Assembly: GCF_003427025.1 (NCBI RefSeq)
Contig: NZ_QVAI01000015.1
Coordinates: 152,206 to 216,205 of the forward strand
Source of the DNA: Jiangella endophytica
GTDB taxonomy: Bacteria > Actinomycetota > Actinomycetes > Jiangellales > Jiangellaceae
Direction of reading: 5' to 3'
DNA length: 64,000 nt
Below the pieces are notes generated by a model. That model ran no database searches and had not been told where the DNA came from. It was given only the letters and a program-made list of their open reading frames with translations. The stretch's first letter is position 1. Each line of letters begins with the position of its first letter. The position numbers and the translations under genes are program-made. Positions 1 through 8,857 of the stretch are shown here, piece after piece.

Positions 1-31
1 GGTCCCAGACGTCGGGGAGTGTGACGGTCAT
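1..31 (-). CDS. 5' end of an unidentified gene leaving the window
   Basis: Only the first ten codons (MTVTLPDVWD) are present before the window edge. A strong ribosome-binding site (CCGGAGG, six bases before the ATG) lies in the 16-base gap after the lipoprotein gene, so this is very likely a real start and the third gene of the same minus-strand operon. The function cannot be read. Because the operon begins with an EspC-like type VII secretion protein, a large ESX-associated protein or effector is a reasonable guess, but it is inference only. Confidence 0.5.
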   Translation of the reverse strand, partial: MTVTLPDVWD

Positions 32-47
32 CGTTCGCCTCCGGTGG

Positions 48-710
48 TCAGCTTCCGGCGCCGAGGGCGTCCGGCGGGAGGTCGGCGGGCGCGGAGCAGA
101 CGAGCCGGCGGTCGGGGGTGTGGTCGGCCATGGTGGGTTCGCCGCTCTCACCGGGGTCCGGCGCGACCTGGACGCAGAACGACCAGGACGTGGCGTCGTC
201 GGGCAGGGTGCTCGGGCCGGGCACCTCGAAGGTGCCGGCGTCGGGGGCGATGCGCCGCAGCGGGGTGAGGGCGAAGGCGCGGCCGGTGACGGTCTCGCCG
301 GGTTCGACGCGCACCGCGGGGGCCCGGTACGCGGTGCCGGTGTCGCCGCCGGTGGTTGCGAACACCTCTTTGGTGACGAGGATCTGCCCGGCGTCGTCGG
401 CGTAGACCCAGCTGGACTCGTCGGTGTCGGGCAGCGGGACGTCGACCTCCGGCGTGATGTCGGCCGGCCGCCGCTGCACCACGAGCACGGCGACGTCCGC
501 GTTGTTGGTGACGGTGTAGTCGGCGACCAGGCCGGACGTGCCCGGCGGGTAGTCGGGTCCGGTGGGTGCGCCGACGCCGAGCCGCGCGTCGAGGGCGACG
601 TCGAGTTCGGTGGACGGCGCCGTCGTCTCGTCTCCGGCGGGGTCGTCGCCGCCGCAGCCGGCCAGGGCCGTCACGGCGACCGCCGCCGCGAGCACTCGCC
701 CCAGGCGCAT
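48..710 (-). CDS. putative lipoprotein
   Basis: A 220-residue protein opening with a lipoprotein signal: MRLGR, a hydrophobic stretch, then the lipobox LAGC at about residues 16-19, so it should be anchored to the outer face of the membrane. The linker after the cysteine is rich in Gly, Asp and Thr. The mature part is beta-rich and contains a VTNNADVAV segment like DUF4352-type immunoglobulin-like folds; I do not recognise a specific family. I start it at 710, where GAGAGGG precedes the ATG, rather than at an upstream in-frame codon at 758 that would add 16 basic residues before the signal peptide. It lies between the EspC-like gene and the truncated gene at the window edge, probably in one operon. 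Confidence 0.7.
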   Translation of the reverse strand: MRLGRVLAAAVAVTALAGCGGDDPAGDETTAPSTELDVALDARLGVGAPTGPDYPPGTSGLVADYTVTNNADVAVLVVQRRPADITPEVDVPLPDTDESSWVYADDAGQILVTKEVFATTGGDTGTAYRAPAVRVEPGETVTGRAFALTPLRRIAPDAGTFEVPGPSTLPDDATSWSFCVQVAPDPGESGEPTMADHTPDRRLVCSAPADLPPDALGAGS

Positions 711-754
711 CGCGGGCCCTCTCGTCGTCGCATGGTCGTCGCCACTTCGACGCG

Positions 755-1048
755 TCACGGCTTCCTGCGGTTCAGGACCTCGTCGATGTCGCGAGAGGCG
801 CGCTGGATGTTCTCGCCGTCGGACTCGAGGACGGCGCAGAGGTTCTCGATCAGCCGCGCGGAGGAGTAGACGGCGGTGCTGTAGCTCTCGTGGATCATCA
901 CCCCGACGGTCGCCTGCCCGAGGGACCCACGATCGAACGTGCTCTGCTCGCCCACGGCGGCACCGGACTCGGTGAGATCGCGCGACGAGGTCAGCATGCG
1001 GTTGCCGACGTCGTTGAGAGTCTCCGGATTGGCCCTGACCTTGCTCAT
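755..1048 (-). CDS. EspC-like type VII (ESX) secretion target
   Basis: A 97-residue, mostly alpha-helical protein with no signal peptide or membrane segment. Its length, the N-terminal NPETLNDVGNRML helix, the central Ser/Ala-rich region and the C-terminal helix with ESDGENIQRASRDIDEVL match the EspC/T7SS-target family (related in shape to WXG100 proteins), whose members are exported as helical hairpins by ESX systems. No WXG motif is visible, as expected for the EspC group. It is the first gene of a minus-strand set with a lipoprotein and a third gene that leaves the window. Similar small proteins often precede ESX effectors or their carriers. The fold assignment is from pattern recognition only. 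Confidence 0.65.
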   Translation of the reverse strand: MSKVRANPETLNDVGNRMLTSSRDLTESGAAVGEQSTFDRGSLGQATVGVMIHESYSTAVYSSARLIENLCAVLESDGENIQRASRDIDEVLNRRKP

Positions 1049-1252
1049 GACATCGTCTCCCGAGTCGAATGTTCGGCTCGTGCCCGTGTCAGCGCGATCT
1101 TAGCCGACCGGCCGTCCGGGCGGCTTCCGTCCGGCGGACCCCGCCCCGGTCCGCGCTCCATCGAGCGGCTGCTCGGCGCCGAGGGAGGCACCGCCAGTGC
1201 CTGGTACGGCAGGCACTCCCACGGCGCGCCTCTGACGCCTAGCGTGGCCGGT

Positions 1253-2137
1253 ATGAACGTTCCGCTCCTCGAGTTGAACAACGGTGTCGAGATCCCGGCT
1301 CTCGGCTTCGGTGTGTTCCAGACGCCGCCGGACGAGACGGTCGCGGCGGTGGAGACGGCGCTGGCCGCCGGCTATCGCCACATCGACACGGCGGCGGCCT
1401 ACCTGAACGAGCGCGAGGTCGGCGTGGCGATCCGCCGCTCCGGGCTCGACCGATCGGAGCTCTTCGTCGAGACGAAGGTGTGGATCACCGACTACGGCTA
1501 CGACGAGACCCTGCACGCGTTCGACAAGAGCGCCGGCAAGCTCGGCGTCGACCGGATCGACCTCCTGATCCTGCACCAGGCCCTGCCCGGCGAGTTCGAG
1601 CTCACGATCGGCGCCTACCAGGCGCTGGAGACGCTCCTCGCCGACGGCAGGGTTCGCGCGATCGGGGTCAGCAACTTCATGCCCGGCCACCTCGACCGGC
1701 TCATGGCGGCGACGTCGGTGGTGCCGGCGGTCAACCAGATCGAGGTGCACCCCTACTTCCGCCAGCCCGAACTGCTCTGCGTCGATGCCGAGAACGGGAT
1801 CCTCTCCCAGGCGTGGTCGCCGATCGGCGGCATCACCTTCTACCGCGACGGCGCCCGCGGCAGCACGCTCGAGGACCCCGTCATCACCGAGATCGCAGGA
1901 GCGCACGGCAGGACGCCGGCCCAGGTGATGCTGCGCTGGCACCTGCAGCAAGGCCGCCAGGTCATCCCGAAGTCGGTCACCCCCTCGCGGATCGCCGAGA
2001 ACATCGACGTCTTCGACTTCGACCTCACCGCCGATCAGCTGGCGGCGATCGACGCCCTCGACACCGGCGTCCGCGGTGGACCCGAGCCGGAGCAGATCAC
2101 CCGCGAGACGTTCGGCCGCCGGATTCCCGAGGCCTGA
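1253..2137 (+). CDS. aldo/keto reductase
   Basis: A 294-residue NADPH-dependent aldo/keto reductase of the AKR5 / 2,5-diketo-D-gluconate reductase type, reducing aldehydes or ketones in the cytoplasm. The catalytic tetrad can be read: Asp and Tyr in DTAAAYLNE, Lys in VETKVW, and His in LLILHQ. The family signatures IGVSNF and the C-terminal VIPKSV (phosphate-binding Lys) are also present. Length is normal for the family. The start is ATG 1253, giving the usual MNVPLLELNNGVEIPALGFG opening. A cupin gene follows 10 bases after the stop and probably shares its transcript. The physiological substrate cannot be deduced. Confidence 0.9.
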   Translation: MNVPLLELNNGVEIPALGFGVFQTPPDETVAAVETALAAGYRHIDTAAAYLNEREVGVAIRRSGLDRSELFVETKVWITDYGYDETLHAFDKSAGKLGVDRIDLLILHQALPGEFELTIGAYQALETLLADGRVRAIGVSNFMPGHLDRLMAATSVVPAVNQIEVHPYFRQPELLCVDAENGILSQAWSPIGGITFYRDGARGSTLEDPVITEIAGAHGRTPAQVMLRWHLQQGRQVIPKSVTPSRIAENIDVFDFDLTADQLAAIDALDTGVRGGPEPEQITRETFGRRIPEA

Positions 2138-2147
2138 GGTGCACGGC

Positions 2148-2546
2148 ATGCAGATCGATCCCCGGGTGGCGACCACCAGGAACCCGCCCGAATACTTCAC
2201 CGGCGACGTATGGCTGGACCCGATAGCGTCGCCGCGCGACGACGGTCAGCGGATGGTCGTGGCGAAGGTGCGCTTCGCCCCGGGTGCCCGCACGGCCTGG
2301 CACTCCCATGCCCGCGGGCAGACGTTGCACGTGACACAGGGCGTCGTCTGGGTGCAGTCACGCGGGGGAGAGAAGGCCGAACTCCACGCAGGCCAGACCG
2401 TCTACTGCCCGCCCGGCGAGGAGCACTGGCACGGCGCCGCGCCCGACTCGTTCATGGAGCATCTGGCGATGCTCGACAACGCCGACGATCCGGCGGCCAC
2501 GACGACGTGGCTCGAGCACGTCACCTCCGACGAGTACCTCGGCTGA
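2148..2546 (+). CDS. cupin-domain protein
   Basis: A 132-residue single-domain cupin. Cupin motif 1 is seen as HSHARGQTLHVTQGVVWVQ (two His plus a Gln in place of the usual Glu) and motif 2 as PPGEEHWHGAAP, which together would hold a metal ion. Such small cupins resemble the YhhW/TM1287 class and (R)-mandelonitrile lyase-like cupins, and are often annotated as carboxymuconolactone decarboxylase-associated cupins; no precise reaction can be given. The start at 2148 is set by GAGG in the end of the upstream aldo/keto reductase gene, with which it is probably co-transcribed. An upstream in-frame ATG at 2076 lies inside that gene and is rejected. Confidence 0.8.
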   Translation: MQIDPRVATTRNPPEYFTGDVWLDPIASPRDDGQRMVVAKVRFAPGARTAWHSHARGQTLHVTQGVVWVQSRGGEKAELHAGQTVYCPPGEEHWHGAAPDSFMEHLAMLDNADDPAATTTWLEHVTSDEYLG

Positions 2547-2571
2547 GCGGACGGCGATCGGCCTCCGGCGC

Positions 2572-3582
2572 CTACCTGGCCACGGTGGAGGCGCGGACCA
2601 CGAGCTCAGGGGGGAACACCGTCTGGCGGGGGATGCTCTCGGGGTCGGCCGCCTCTTCGAGGAGGATCCGCAGCGCCGTGCGCCCCATCATGCGGCTGGG
2701 TTGGCGGACGGACGACAGCGGGACGGCGGCCGCGGCGGCGAACGGGATGTCGTCGAAGCCGATGATGGCGATGTCCTGGGGGACCCGCGCGCGCCCATCG
2801 GTCACGAGCGATTGCAGCAGACCGAGAGCGATCAGGTCGTTGGCGGCGAACAGCGCGTCCGGCCAGTCGCCGCGCGTGCGCATCAGGATGCGGTCGCCGG
2901 ACACGACGCCGTCCTCGACGGCCATCCCTTCCGTGGCGACGACCTCGAGGGTCACCGTGACGTTCGCGTTCTCCGCGGCCGCGCGGGCTCCGGCGAGGCG
3001 ATCATTGACCTGCCGGAGGTCGAACGGGCCGCCGACGAAGGCGATGCGGCGGCGTCCGGTCTCGATCAGGTGCTCCATCGCGAGTCGCCCCCCGGCGACG
3101 CTGTCGACCGAGACCGACGAGTATCGGCCGTCGCCGCTGAAGCGATCGACCAGGACCACGGCGATGCCGGCCTCGGCGAGGCGGTCGAGGTGCGCCGTCA
3201 CGTCGCCGTAGGGAGCGATGAGCAGGCCCCGCACCTGCTGTTCATGGAACAGGTCGATGTAGAGGCGCTCCCGGCGAACGTCCTGGTCGGTGTTGCCGTG
3301 GAGAACGGCGATGCTGTGGCGGCTCGCCTCGTCCTCGGCTCCCCGGACGACGTCGTTGTAGAAGGGGTTCTGGCCGTCCAGGACGACGAACCCCACCGTG
3401 GCACTGACACCCGCGCGTAGCCGCCGCGCCGCGTCGTTCCGGACGTAGCCGAGCTCCTCGATGGCGCGCGTCACCCGCGCGACGGAGTCGGCCGACACCT
3501 CGCTCGGCCGGTTGAGCACGTTCGAGACGGTTCCGACCGACACCCCGGCGCGATGCGCCACGTCGCGCATGCTCACTGCCAC
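2572..3582 (-). CDS. LacI-family transcriptional regulator
   Basis: A 336-residue LacI/GalR repressor. The N-terminal helix-turn-helix is classical (MRDVAHRAGVSVGTVSNVLN, then the hinge helix with ARRLRAG), followed by a periplasmic-binding-protein-like sugar-sensing domain ending in SSVRQPSRMMG. GTG 3582 is preceded by GGGAGG at good spacing; ATG 3570 is an alternative four codons in. It is divergent from a rhamnose-type ABC transporter operon whose promoter carries a perfect LacI-type palindrome at 3680-3691, so it most likely represses that operon until a sugar such as L-rhamnose binds. The effector is inferred from context only. Confidence 0.92.
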   Translation of the reverse strand: MAVSMRDVAHRAGVSVGTVSNVLNRPSEVSADSVARVTRAIEELGYVRNDAARRLRAGVSATVGFVVLDGQNPFYNDVVRGAEDEASRHSIAVLHGNTDQDVRRERLYIDLFHEQQVRGLLIAPYGDVTAHLDRLAEAGIAVVLVDRFSGDGRYSSVSVDSVAGGRLAMEHLIETGRRRIAFVGGPFDLRQVNDRLAGARAAAENANVTVTLEVVATEGMAVEDGVVSGDRILMRTRGDWPDALFAANDLIALGLLQSLVTDGRARVPQDIAIIGFDDIPFAAAAAVPLSSVRQPSRMMGRTALRILLEEAADPESIPRQTVFPPELVVRASTVAR

Positions 3583-3635
3583 GGAGCCTCCCGTTGCTTG
3601 GACCGATCACGATCGAATCACCGGTGCCTGGTGGC

Positions 3636-3664
3636 TTGACCGCGTCGGTCCGGGTCCCTAAGGT
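3636..3664 (+). promoter_or_regulatory. promoter of the rhamnose-type ABC operon
   Basis: A near-consensus vegetative promoter: -35 TTGACC at 3636-3641, a 17-base spacer, and -10 TAAGGT at 3659-3664. Transcription would begin near 3671, about nine bases before the LacI-type palindrome. This fits repression by a bound LacI protein blocking early elongation or open-complex formation. Confidence 0.7.
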
Positions 3665-3679
3665 AATTTGAACTTACCA

Positions 3680-3702
3680 TGAATCGATTCAGCTTCGATT
3701 CA
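3680..3702 (+). promoter_or_regulatory. LacI-type operator, palindrome plus extra half site
   Basis: TGAATCGATTCA at 3680-3691 is a perfect 12-base palindrome with the central CG typical of LacI-family operators. A second copy of the right half (TTCGATTCA) follows at 3694-3702, and a related sequence (GATCGAATCA) lies at 3611-3620 on the other side of the promoter. The position just after the predicted transcription start, and the divergent LacI gene, point to this site as the regulator's target. Confidence 0.72.
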
Positions 3703-3744
3703 GGTACAGCGGCACGGCGATCCCTCAGCGAGGAGGAGGCCCGA

Positions 3745-5274
3745 GTGGCCATCGAAGTCGAGACGCCCGAAGGGCCGCGTCCTGTGCTCGAGCTGCGTCG
3801 AGTGGTGAAGTCGTTCGGCCCGGTGGTCGCGTTGCGATCCGGTTCGCTGGCCCTCGAGCGCGGCTCGATCCACGCGCTGATCGGTGAGAACGGCGCGGGG
3901 AAGTCCACGCTCGTCAAGATCGTCGCGGGCCTCTACCGCCGCGACGCGGGCGAGTTCCTCCTGGACGGCCGCTCCGTCGACTTCTCCAGCACCGCGCAGT
4001 CCAAGGCCGCCGGCATCGCGGTCATCTACCAGGAGCCGACGTTGTTCCCCGACCTCTCGGTCACGGAGAACATCTTCATGGGCCGGCAGGCGGTGAAGCG
4101 CCTGGGACGAATCGATCGTCGCGCCATGCGTGCGGAGGCACTGGAGATCTTCGGCCGCCTGGGCGTGTCGCTGGACCCGGATCGCGTGACCGACGGGTTG
4201 TCCATCGCCGATCAGCAGATCATCGAGATCGCCAAGGCGATCTCGCTCGACGCCCGCGTGCTCATCATGGACGAGCCGACGGCCGCCCTCTCCGGCGTCG
4301 AGGTCGAGCGGCTGTTCGCCGTGGCCCGGAGCCTGCGCGACGAGGGCCGGGCGCTGCTGTTCATCTCGCACCGCTTCGACGAGGTCTTCGCGCTCTGCGA
4401 CACCGTCACGGTCATGCGCGACGGCTCCTACGTCGATACGACCCCCATCGGCGACACCACCGTCGACGAGCTCGTCAGACAGATGGTCGGACGCGACGTG
4501 ACCGAGCTGTACCCGAAGCTCGACGCGCGGATCGGCGACGTCGTGCTCGAGGTCGACGGGCTCACGCGCGCCGGTGTGTTCCGCGACATCTCGTTCGAGG
4601 TGCGAGCGGGCGAGATCGTCGGCCTCGCGGGTCTCGTCGGCGCGGGACGCAGCGAGGTGGCACGCGCCATCTTCGGCGTCGACCCGTACGAGAGCGGCAG
4701 CGTCCGGCTCGAGGGAGCCCTGCTGCCGAAGCGCGACCCACGCGCGGCGACGAGCCGCGGGATCGCCCTCGTCCCGGAGGACCGGCGCAAGCAGGGGCTC
4801 GTGCTCGACGACGGCGTCTCGCGCAACCTCACGCTGGCCATCCGCTCGAAGCTCGCCACGTGGGGGCTGCTGTGGGGCGGCAGCGAGAACCAGGCGGCGC
4901 AGGTGTGGGCGAGCCGGCTGGACGTGAAGGCGGCGGCCCTGGATGCCGAGACCGGCACGCTGTCGGGCGGCAACCAGCAGAAGGTGGTGCTCGGCAAGTG
5001 GCTCGCCACCGAGCCGAAGGTGCTCATCGTCGATGAGCCGACCCGCGGCATCGACGTCGGCACCAAGGCCGAGGTGCACCGGCTGCTGAGCCAACTCGCT
5101 CAGCAGGGGCTCGCGATCCTCATGATCTCATCCGAACTCCCGGAGGTGCTGGGCATGGCAGACCGCGTGCTCGTCATGAGGGAAGGGCGTCTGACCGGCG
5201 GATTCACGCGGGAACAGGCGACGCCGGAGGCCATCATGCACGCCGCGACGGCGCTCACGGAGGCCGTCCGATGA
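3745..5274 (+). CDS. CUT2 sugar ABC transporter ATP-binding protein (RhaT-like)
   Basis: A 509-residue ATPase with two tandem ABC cassettes, the layout of CUT2 transporters (Rbs/Xyl/Rha type). The first cassette has a complete Walker A (GENGAGKST), signature and Walker B ([11 protein letters not shown]). The second has the family's degenerate P-loop (GLVGAGRSE), signature LSGGNQQKV and Walker [13 protein letters not shown]. It powers import through the two following permeases. I choose GTG 3745 because AGGAGGAGG stands just before it; the upstream ATG at 3679 lies inside the operator palindrome and lacks a ribosome-binding site. The stop overlaps the next start (ATGA). The rhamnose assignment rests on family resemblance and the neighbouring rhamnosidase relics. 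Confidence 0.88.
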   Translation: MAIEVETPEGPRPVLELRRVVKSFGPVVALRSGSLALERGSIHALIGENGAGKSTLVKIVAGLYRRDAGEFLLDGRSVDFSSTAQSKAAGIAVIYQEPTLFPDLSVTENIFMGRQAVKRLGRIDRRAMRAEALEIFGRLGVSLDPDRVTDGLSIADQQIIEIAKAISLDARVLIMDEPTAALSGVEVERLFAVARSLRDEGRALLFISHRFDEVFALCDTVTVMRDGSYVDTTPIGDTTVDELVRQMVGRDVTELYPKLDARIGDVVLEVDGLTRAGVFRDISFEVRAGEIVGLAGLVGAGRSEVARAIFGVDPYESGSVRLEGALLPKRDPRAATSRGIALVPEDRRKQGLVLDDGVSRNLTLAIRSKLATWGLLWGGSENQAAQVWASRLDVKAAALDAETGTLSGGNQQKVVLGKWLATEPKVLIVDEPTRGIDVGTKAEVHRLLSQLAQQGLAILMISSELPEVLGMADRVLVMREGRLTGGFTREQATPEAIMHAATALTEAVR

Positions 5275-6305
5275 GCAGTGTCGCACCGGTCACCCCCGGC
5301 GCCAGCAGTGCGTCCCGGCTGATGCGCCATGCCGCCTCGGCGCGTGAGACCGGCATCCTGGTCGCCCTGGTGCTGGTGATCGTGGCGGCGACCCTCAGCA
5401 ATCCGAACTTCCTGTTCTCCAGCGACGGCTTCCGCGACCTGCTCCTCACGCCGTCGTTGCTGCTGCTGGTCGCCGTCGGGCAGGCGATCGTGATCATCAC
5501 CCGCAACGTGGACCTCTCCGTGGGGTCGGTCGTGGGCCTGACCGCCTACCTCACCGGCACGCTGTTCGTCGACGTCCCCGGCATCCCCGTCATCGTGGTG
5601 TTCCTCGCGGGCATCCTCCTCGGCGGGCTGCTCGGCCTGATCAACGGAGCTCTCGTCGCCTTCGCGCGGGTGCCTGCGCTCGTGATCACGCTCGGGACCA
5701 TGTACGTCTACCGCGGCATCAACGTCGCCTGGACCGGAAGCGACCGCGTCAACGCCTCGGACATGCCCAGCGGCTTCCGCGCACTCGGGACCGACCAGGT
5801 GCTCGGCATCCCCATTCTCACCATCATCGCCCTGGTCGTCCTCGTCGCCGCCGGCTGGTATCTGCGCAACCTGCGCAGCGGGCGCGAGCTCTACGCGATC
5901 GGCTCCGATCCCGCCGCGGCCCACCTCTACGGCCTGCGGGTGACCCGCCGGCTCGTCGCGGCCTTCGTCGTCAGCGGCGCCCTGGCCGGACTCGCCGGCG
6001 TCCTGTTCGCCGCCCGCTACGGCACCGTCAGCTCCGGCGCCGGCTTCGGCTGGGAGCTGCAGGCGATCGGCGCCGCGGTCATCGGCGGCGTCGCGATCTC
6101 GGGTGGTGTCGGCACCGTGCGCGGCGCCGCCATCGGCGCGTTCCTGCTGCTCACCATCAACCGCGCCTTGCCCATCCTCGGCATCGACGACTTCTGGCAG
6201 CGCGCCGTCGTGGGCGTGCTCATCCTCGGCGCAATCGTCCTCGACCGGGTGCTCGCCGTCAGGCAGCACCGACGACTCATCGCACAACGGGAGGAGACGA
6301 GATGA
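5271..6305 (+). CDS. CUT2 sugar ABC transporter permease 1 (RhaP-like)
   Basis: A 344-residue inner-membrane permease with about ten hydrophobic segments, of the BPD_transp_2 family. Diagnostic stretches include the substrate-channel motif [15 protein letters not shown], the EAA-like coupling region [18 protein letters not shown], and [19 protein letters not shown] near the end. It should form a heterodimer with the next permease and work with the upstream ATPase and the downstream lipoprotein binding protein. The start overlaps the ATPase stop (ATGA) and its stop overlaps the next start, so the three are translationally coupled. In rhamnose transporters two distinct permeases are usual, as here. 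Confidence 0.88.
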   Translation: MSSVAPVTPGASSASRLMRHAASARETGILVALVLVIVAATLSNPNFLFSSDGFRDLLLTPSLLLLVAVGQAIVIITRNVDLSVGSVVGLTAYLTGTLFVDVPGIPVIVVFLAGILLGGLLGLINGALVAFARVPALVITLGTMYVYRGINVAWTGSDRVNASDMPSGFRALGTDQVLGIPILTIIALVVLVAAGWYLRNLRSGRELYAIGSDPAAAHLYGLRVTRRLVAAFVVSGALAGLAGVLFAARYGTVSSGAGFGWELQAIGAAVIGGVAISGGVGTVRGAAIGAFLLLTINRALPILGIDDFWQRAVVGVLILGAIVLDRVLAVRQHRRLIAQREETR

Positions 6306-7363
6306 CCACGACGCAGGCGCCCGTCCGGACGTACAAGGCGCACGCGCAGCCGGCCTGGCGGCGGATGGTGCTGACTCGCGAGTCCGCGATCATCGTGATG
6401 CTCGTCCTCGTGGTGCTCGTCTCCCTCGTCACCGTACGCAACTTCGACAGCCCGCTGACGGTGACGTACCTGCTGCGCGACGTCGCCCCGATCCTGCTGA
6501 TCGCCCTGCCGATGACGCTCATCATCGTGACCGAGGAGATCGACCTCTCGGTCGCGAGCATCGTCGGGCTCGCGAGCGTGGTGACCGGCCTGCTTGCCCA
6601 GGCGGGGCTCCCGTTCCCGCTCGCCGCGCTTGCCGCGGTGCTGGTGGGAACGCTGGCGGGAGGATTCAACGGCTTCCTCGTGACCGTGGTCGGGCTTCCT
6701 TCGCTCGCCGTCACCATCGGCACGCTGGCGCTCTTCCGCGGCATCGCGGTGGGACTGCTCGGCACCACCGCCATCACGGACTTCCCCGAGTACTGGACCG
6801 ATCTCGCCAAGGCGAACATCCCGGGCACGCCGATCCCGGTGATCATGGTGCTCTTCGCCGTCCTCGCGCTCGTCTTCGCCGTGGTGCTGCACTTCACGCC
6901 GTTCGGACGCTCCCTCTTCGCGATCGGCCTGAACAAGGAGGCGGCGGCGTTCTCCGGCATCGACGTCGCGCGTACCAAGTTCCGGCTGTTCGTCCTGAGC
7001 GGTGCGGTGTCGGGCTTCGCGGGCGTCTACTTCACGCTGCTGTACTCCAACGCCCGCGGCGACAACGCCATGGGGATGGAGCTGCAGATCATCGCCGCGG
7101 TCCTGCTCGGCGGTGTGTCGATCTTCGGAGGCAGGGGAGCGTTGCACGGCGTCATCGCCGGTGTGCTCCTCATCGGGACGCTCGGCAGCGCTCTGCGGCT
7201 GGCCGGGATCTCCAGCGACATCATCAACGTCATCACGGGTCTGCTGCTCATCGCGTCCGTGGTGTCGACCAGCCTCCTCGCGTGGCTCCAGGCCCGACGG
7301 AGCGCCGCGATCGGGAGGAGACGAGGACGGGACCACCGCCGATCAGAGCCGGCGCCCCATTAG
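6302..7363 (+). CDS. CUT2 sugar ABC transporter permease 2 (RhaQ-like)
   Basis: A 353-residue paralogue of the preceding permease. It has the same BPD_transp_2 features: ITEEVDLS-like segment read here as [15 protein letters not shown], the coupling region [19 protein letters not shown], and [18 protein letters not shown]. Around ten transmembrane helices are predicted from hydrophobicity. A start ATGA overlap links it to permease 1. The C-terminus ends in a basic Arg-rich tail on the cytoplasmic side. The gene is followed after about 30 bases by the binding-protein gene with its own ribosome-binding site. Confidence 0.88.
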   Translation: MTTTQAPVRTYKAHAQPAWRRMVLTRESAIIVMLVLVVLVSLVTVRNFDSPLTVTYLLRDVAPILLIALPMTLIIVTEEIDLSVASIVGLASVVTGLLAQAGLPFPLAALAAVLVGTLAGGFNGFLVTVVGLPSLAVTIGTLALFRGIAVGLLGTTAITDFPEYWTDLAKANIPGTPIPVIMVLFAVLALVFAVVLHFTPFGRSLFAIGLNKEAAAFSGIDVARTKFRLFVLSGAVSGFAGVYFTLLYSNARGDNAMGMELQIIAAVLLGGVSIFGGRGALHGVIAGVLLIGTLGSALRLAGISSDIINVITGLLLIASVVSTSLLAWLQARRSAAIGRRRGRDHRRSEPAPH

Positions 7364-7395
7364 GTATGCGTTCGCATCAAGGAAGGAAGACAACG

Positions 7396-8433
7396 ATGTT
7401 CGGACTGAAGCGACGCGCGGGAACATTTGCAGCGCTCACGCTGGGCGTCGCCCTGGTGGCGGCCGGGTGCGGCGGTGACGACACGAACACCTCGGGCGGG
7501 GGCGACGGGGGAGACGACGCCAACCTGGCGGTCACCTTCCTGCCGAAGAATCTCGGCAACCCCTACTTCGACACCTCGAACGCGGGCGGCGCCGAGGCGG
7601 TCGAGGAGTTCGGCGGCACGTACGAGGAGGTCGGACCGACGGAGGCGAGTCCGACCTCGCAGGTCAGCTACATCCAGACCGCGGCACAGCAGGGCGTCGG
7701 CGCCCTCGTCGTCTCCGCCAACGACCCCGAGGCGATCTGCGACGCCCTCGAGGAGGCCCGTTCGGCGAGCGTCAAGATCGTCACGTTCGACTCCGACACC
7801 AACCCCGACTGCCGCGACCTGTTCATCAACCAGGCGTCCGCCGAGGGGATCGCGAAGGTGCAGATCGACCTCATCGCCGAGCAGATCGGCGGCTCCGGGC
7901 AGATCGCCATCCTGTCCGCGTCGGCCAACGCGACGAACCAGAACGCGTGGATCGAGCTGATGGAGGAGGAACTGGCCGCGAGCCACCCCGACATCGAACT
8001 CGTCGAGGTCGTCTACGGCGACGACGACGACCAGACGTCGTTCGACAAGACGGCGGCGCTGCTGCAGACCCACCCTGAGCTCAAGGGCATCATCTCGCCC
8101 ACCACGGTGGGTATCGCCGCCGCGGCGCGCTACCTCTCCACCTCCGAGCACAAGGGCTCGGTCGCGCTGACCGGCCTCGGCACCCCGAACCAGATGCGCG
8201 AGTACGTCAAGGACGGCACCGTCACCGCGTTCGCGCTGTGGAACCCGGCCGACCTCGGCTACCTCGCCGCATTCGCCGCCCAGGCGCTCGCCACCGGCGA
8301 GATCACCGGCGAGGAAGGCGACACCTTCGAGGCCGGCCGGCTCGGCTCGTACGAGGTCGGTCCTGACGCGAGCGTGCTCCTCGGCGACCCGTTCGTCTTC
8401 GACGCCGCGAACATCGACGACTTCGACTTCTGA
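7396..8433 (+). CDS. CUT2 sugar-binding lipoprotein (RhaS-like)
   Basis: A 345-residue extracellular solute-binding lipoprotein. The signal peptide ends in the lipobox VAAGC at about residues 22-26, followed by a Gly/Asp/Ser-rich linker. The mature part has the Peripla_BP_4 pattern: FLPKNLGNPYFDTSN opening, a hinge, IISPTTVGIAAAARYL, and the terminal ALWNPADLGYLAAF seen in RhaS-type rhamnose-binding proteins. It delivers sugar to the two permeases encoded just upstream. Start ATG 7396 follows AAGGAAG. No rhamnose mutarotase or catabolic gene follows it; instead a broken rhamnosidase fragment begins 69 bases downstream. Confidence 0.88.
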   Translation: MFGLKRRAGTFAALTLGVALVAAGCGGDDTNTSGGGDGGDDANLAVTFLPKNLGNPYFDTSNAGGAEAVEEFGGTYEEVGPTEASPTSQVSYIQTAAQQGVGALVVSANDPEAICDALEEARSASVKIVTFDSDTNPDCRDLFINQASAEGIAKVQIDLIAEQIGGSGQIAILSASANATNQNAWIELMEEELAASHPDIELVEVVYGDDDDQTSFDKTAALLQTHPELKGIISPTTVGIAAAARYLSTSEHKGSVALTGLGTPNQMREYVKDGTVTAFALWNPADLGYLAAFAAQALATGEITGEEGDTFEAGRLGSYEVGPDASVLLGDPFVFDAANIDDFDF

Positions 8434-8502
8434 TGGCGGCCGTCGCGCCTTTAGGCACCAAAGCCTGCCGGAGTGCCAACGCCCCAACGAGGAGGAGCAT
8501 CG

Positions 8503-8847
8503 ATGATGCTGGTCGTATCGAACCAGGTCGGAGCGGCTGCGGCGGGCCAGAACGGGAACACCTCCCATCCATTCGGAGAGACGCCTGCGTCCGCGCGGCC
8601 GCACACATGGTGGCACTGGATGAATGGCAGCGTCAGGGCCGGAGGCGACCCAGGGCACGCCGGGGCGGTCACCGCGAACGACCCGGTGTACTTGTACAGC
8701 GTGGCGTCGGCGTACGCGCGCGGCATCACGTCGACCGACGGGGAGAACCGCATCCGCGGCCAGGCCGGCACAGGGAACCGTGACGAGTGTGACGACCGGA
8801 GGATCGCCCCACGCGGATCGCGAGCCGATGCACGGAACCGATCGTAA
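8503..8847 (+). pseudogene. N-terminal fragment of a GH106 alpha-L-rhamnosidase
   Basis: An open frame with a strong ribosome-binding site (GGAGGAG at 8491-8497) begins at ATG 8503. Residues about 24-44 contain FGETPASARPHTWWHWMNGS, which matches the opening of family GH106 alpha-L-rhamnosidases (typically FxxPPxxARPRxWWHWMNGN). Real GH106 enzymes are about 800-1000 residues; here the similarity stops after about 45 codons and the frame runs on through unrelated sequence, then ends at 8847. The gene seems to have lost nearly its whole body by deletion. It would have released L-rhamnose for the transporter upstream. The sequence after about 8640 is not recognised. Confidence 0.6.
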
Positions 8848-8857
8848 GGAGCAGACG

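Noticed and set aside
3679..3744. ATG start 22 codons upstream for the CUT2 ATPase
   Set aside because: The ATG lies inside the operator palindrome, has no ribosome-binding site, and the downstream GTG 3745 has AGGAGGAGG before it.
3700..5094. 464-codon open frame on the minus strand
   Set aside because: It mirrors the ATPase gene; the composition is typical of antisense frames in high-GC DNA and there is no recognisable domain or start signal.
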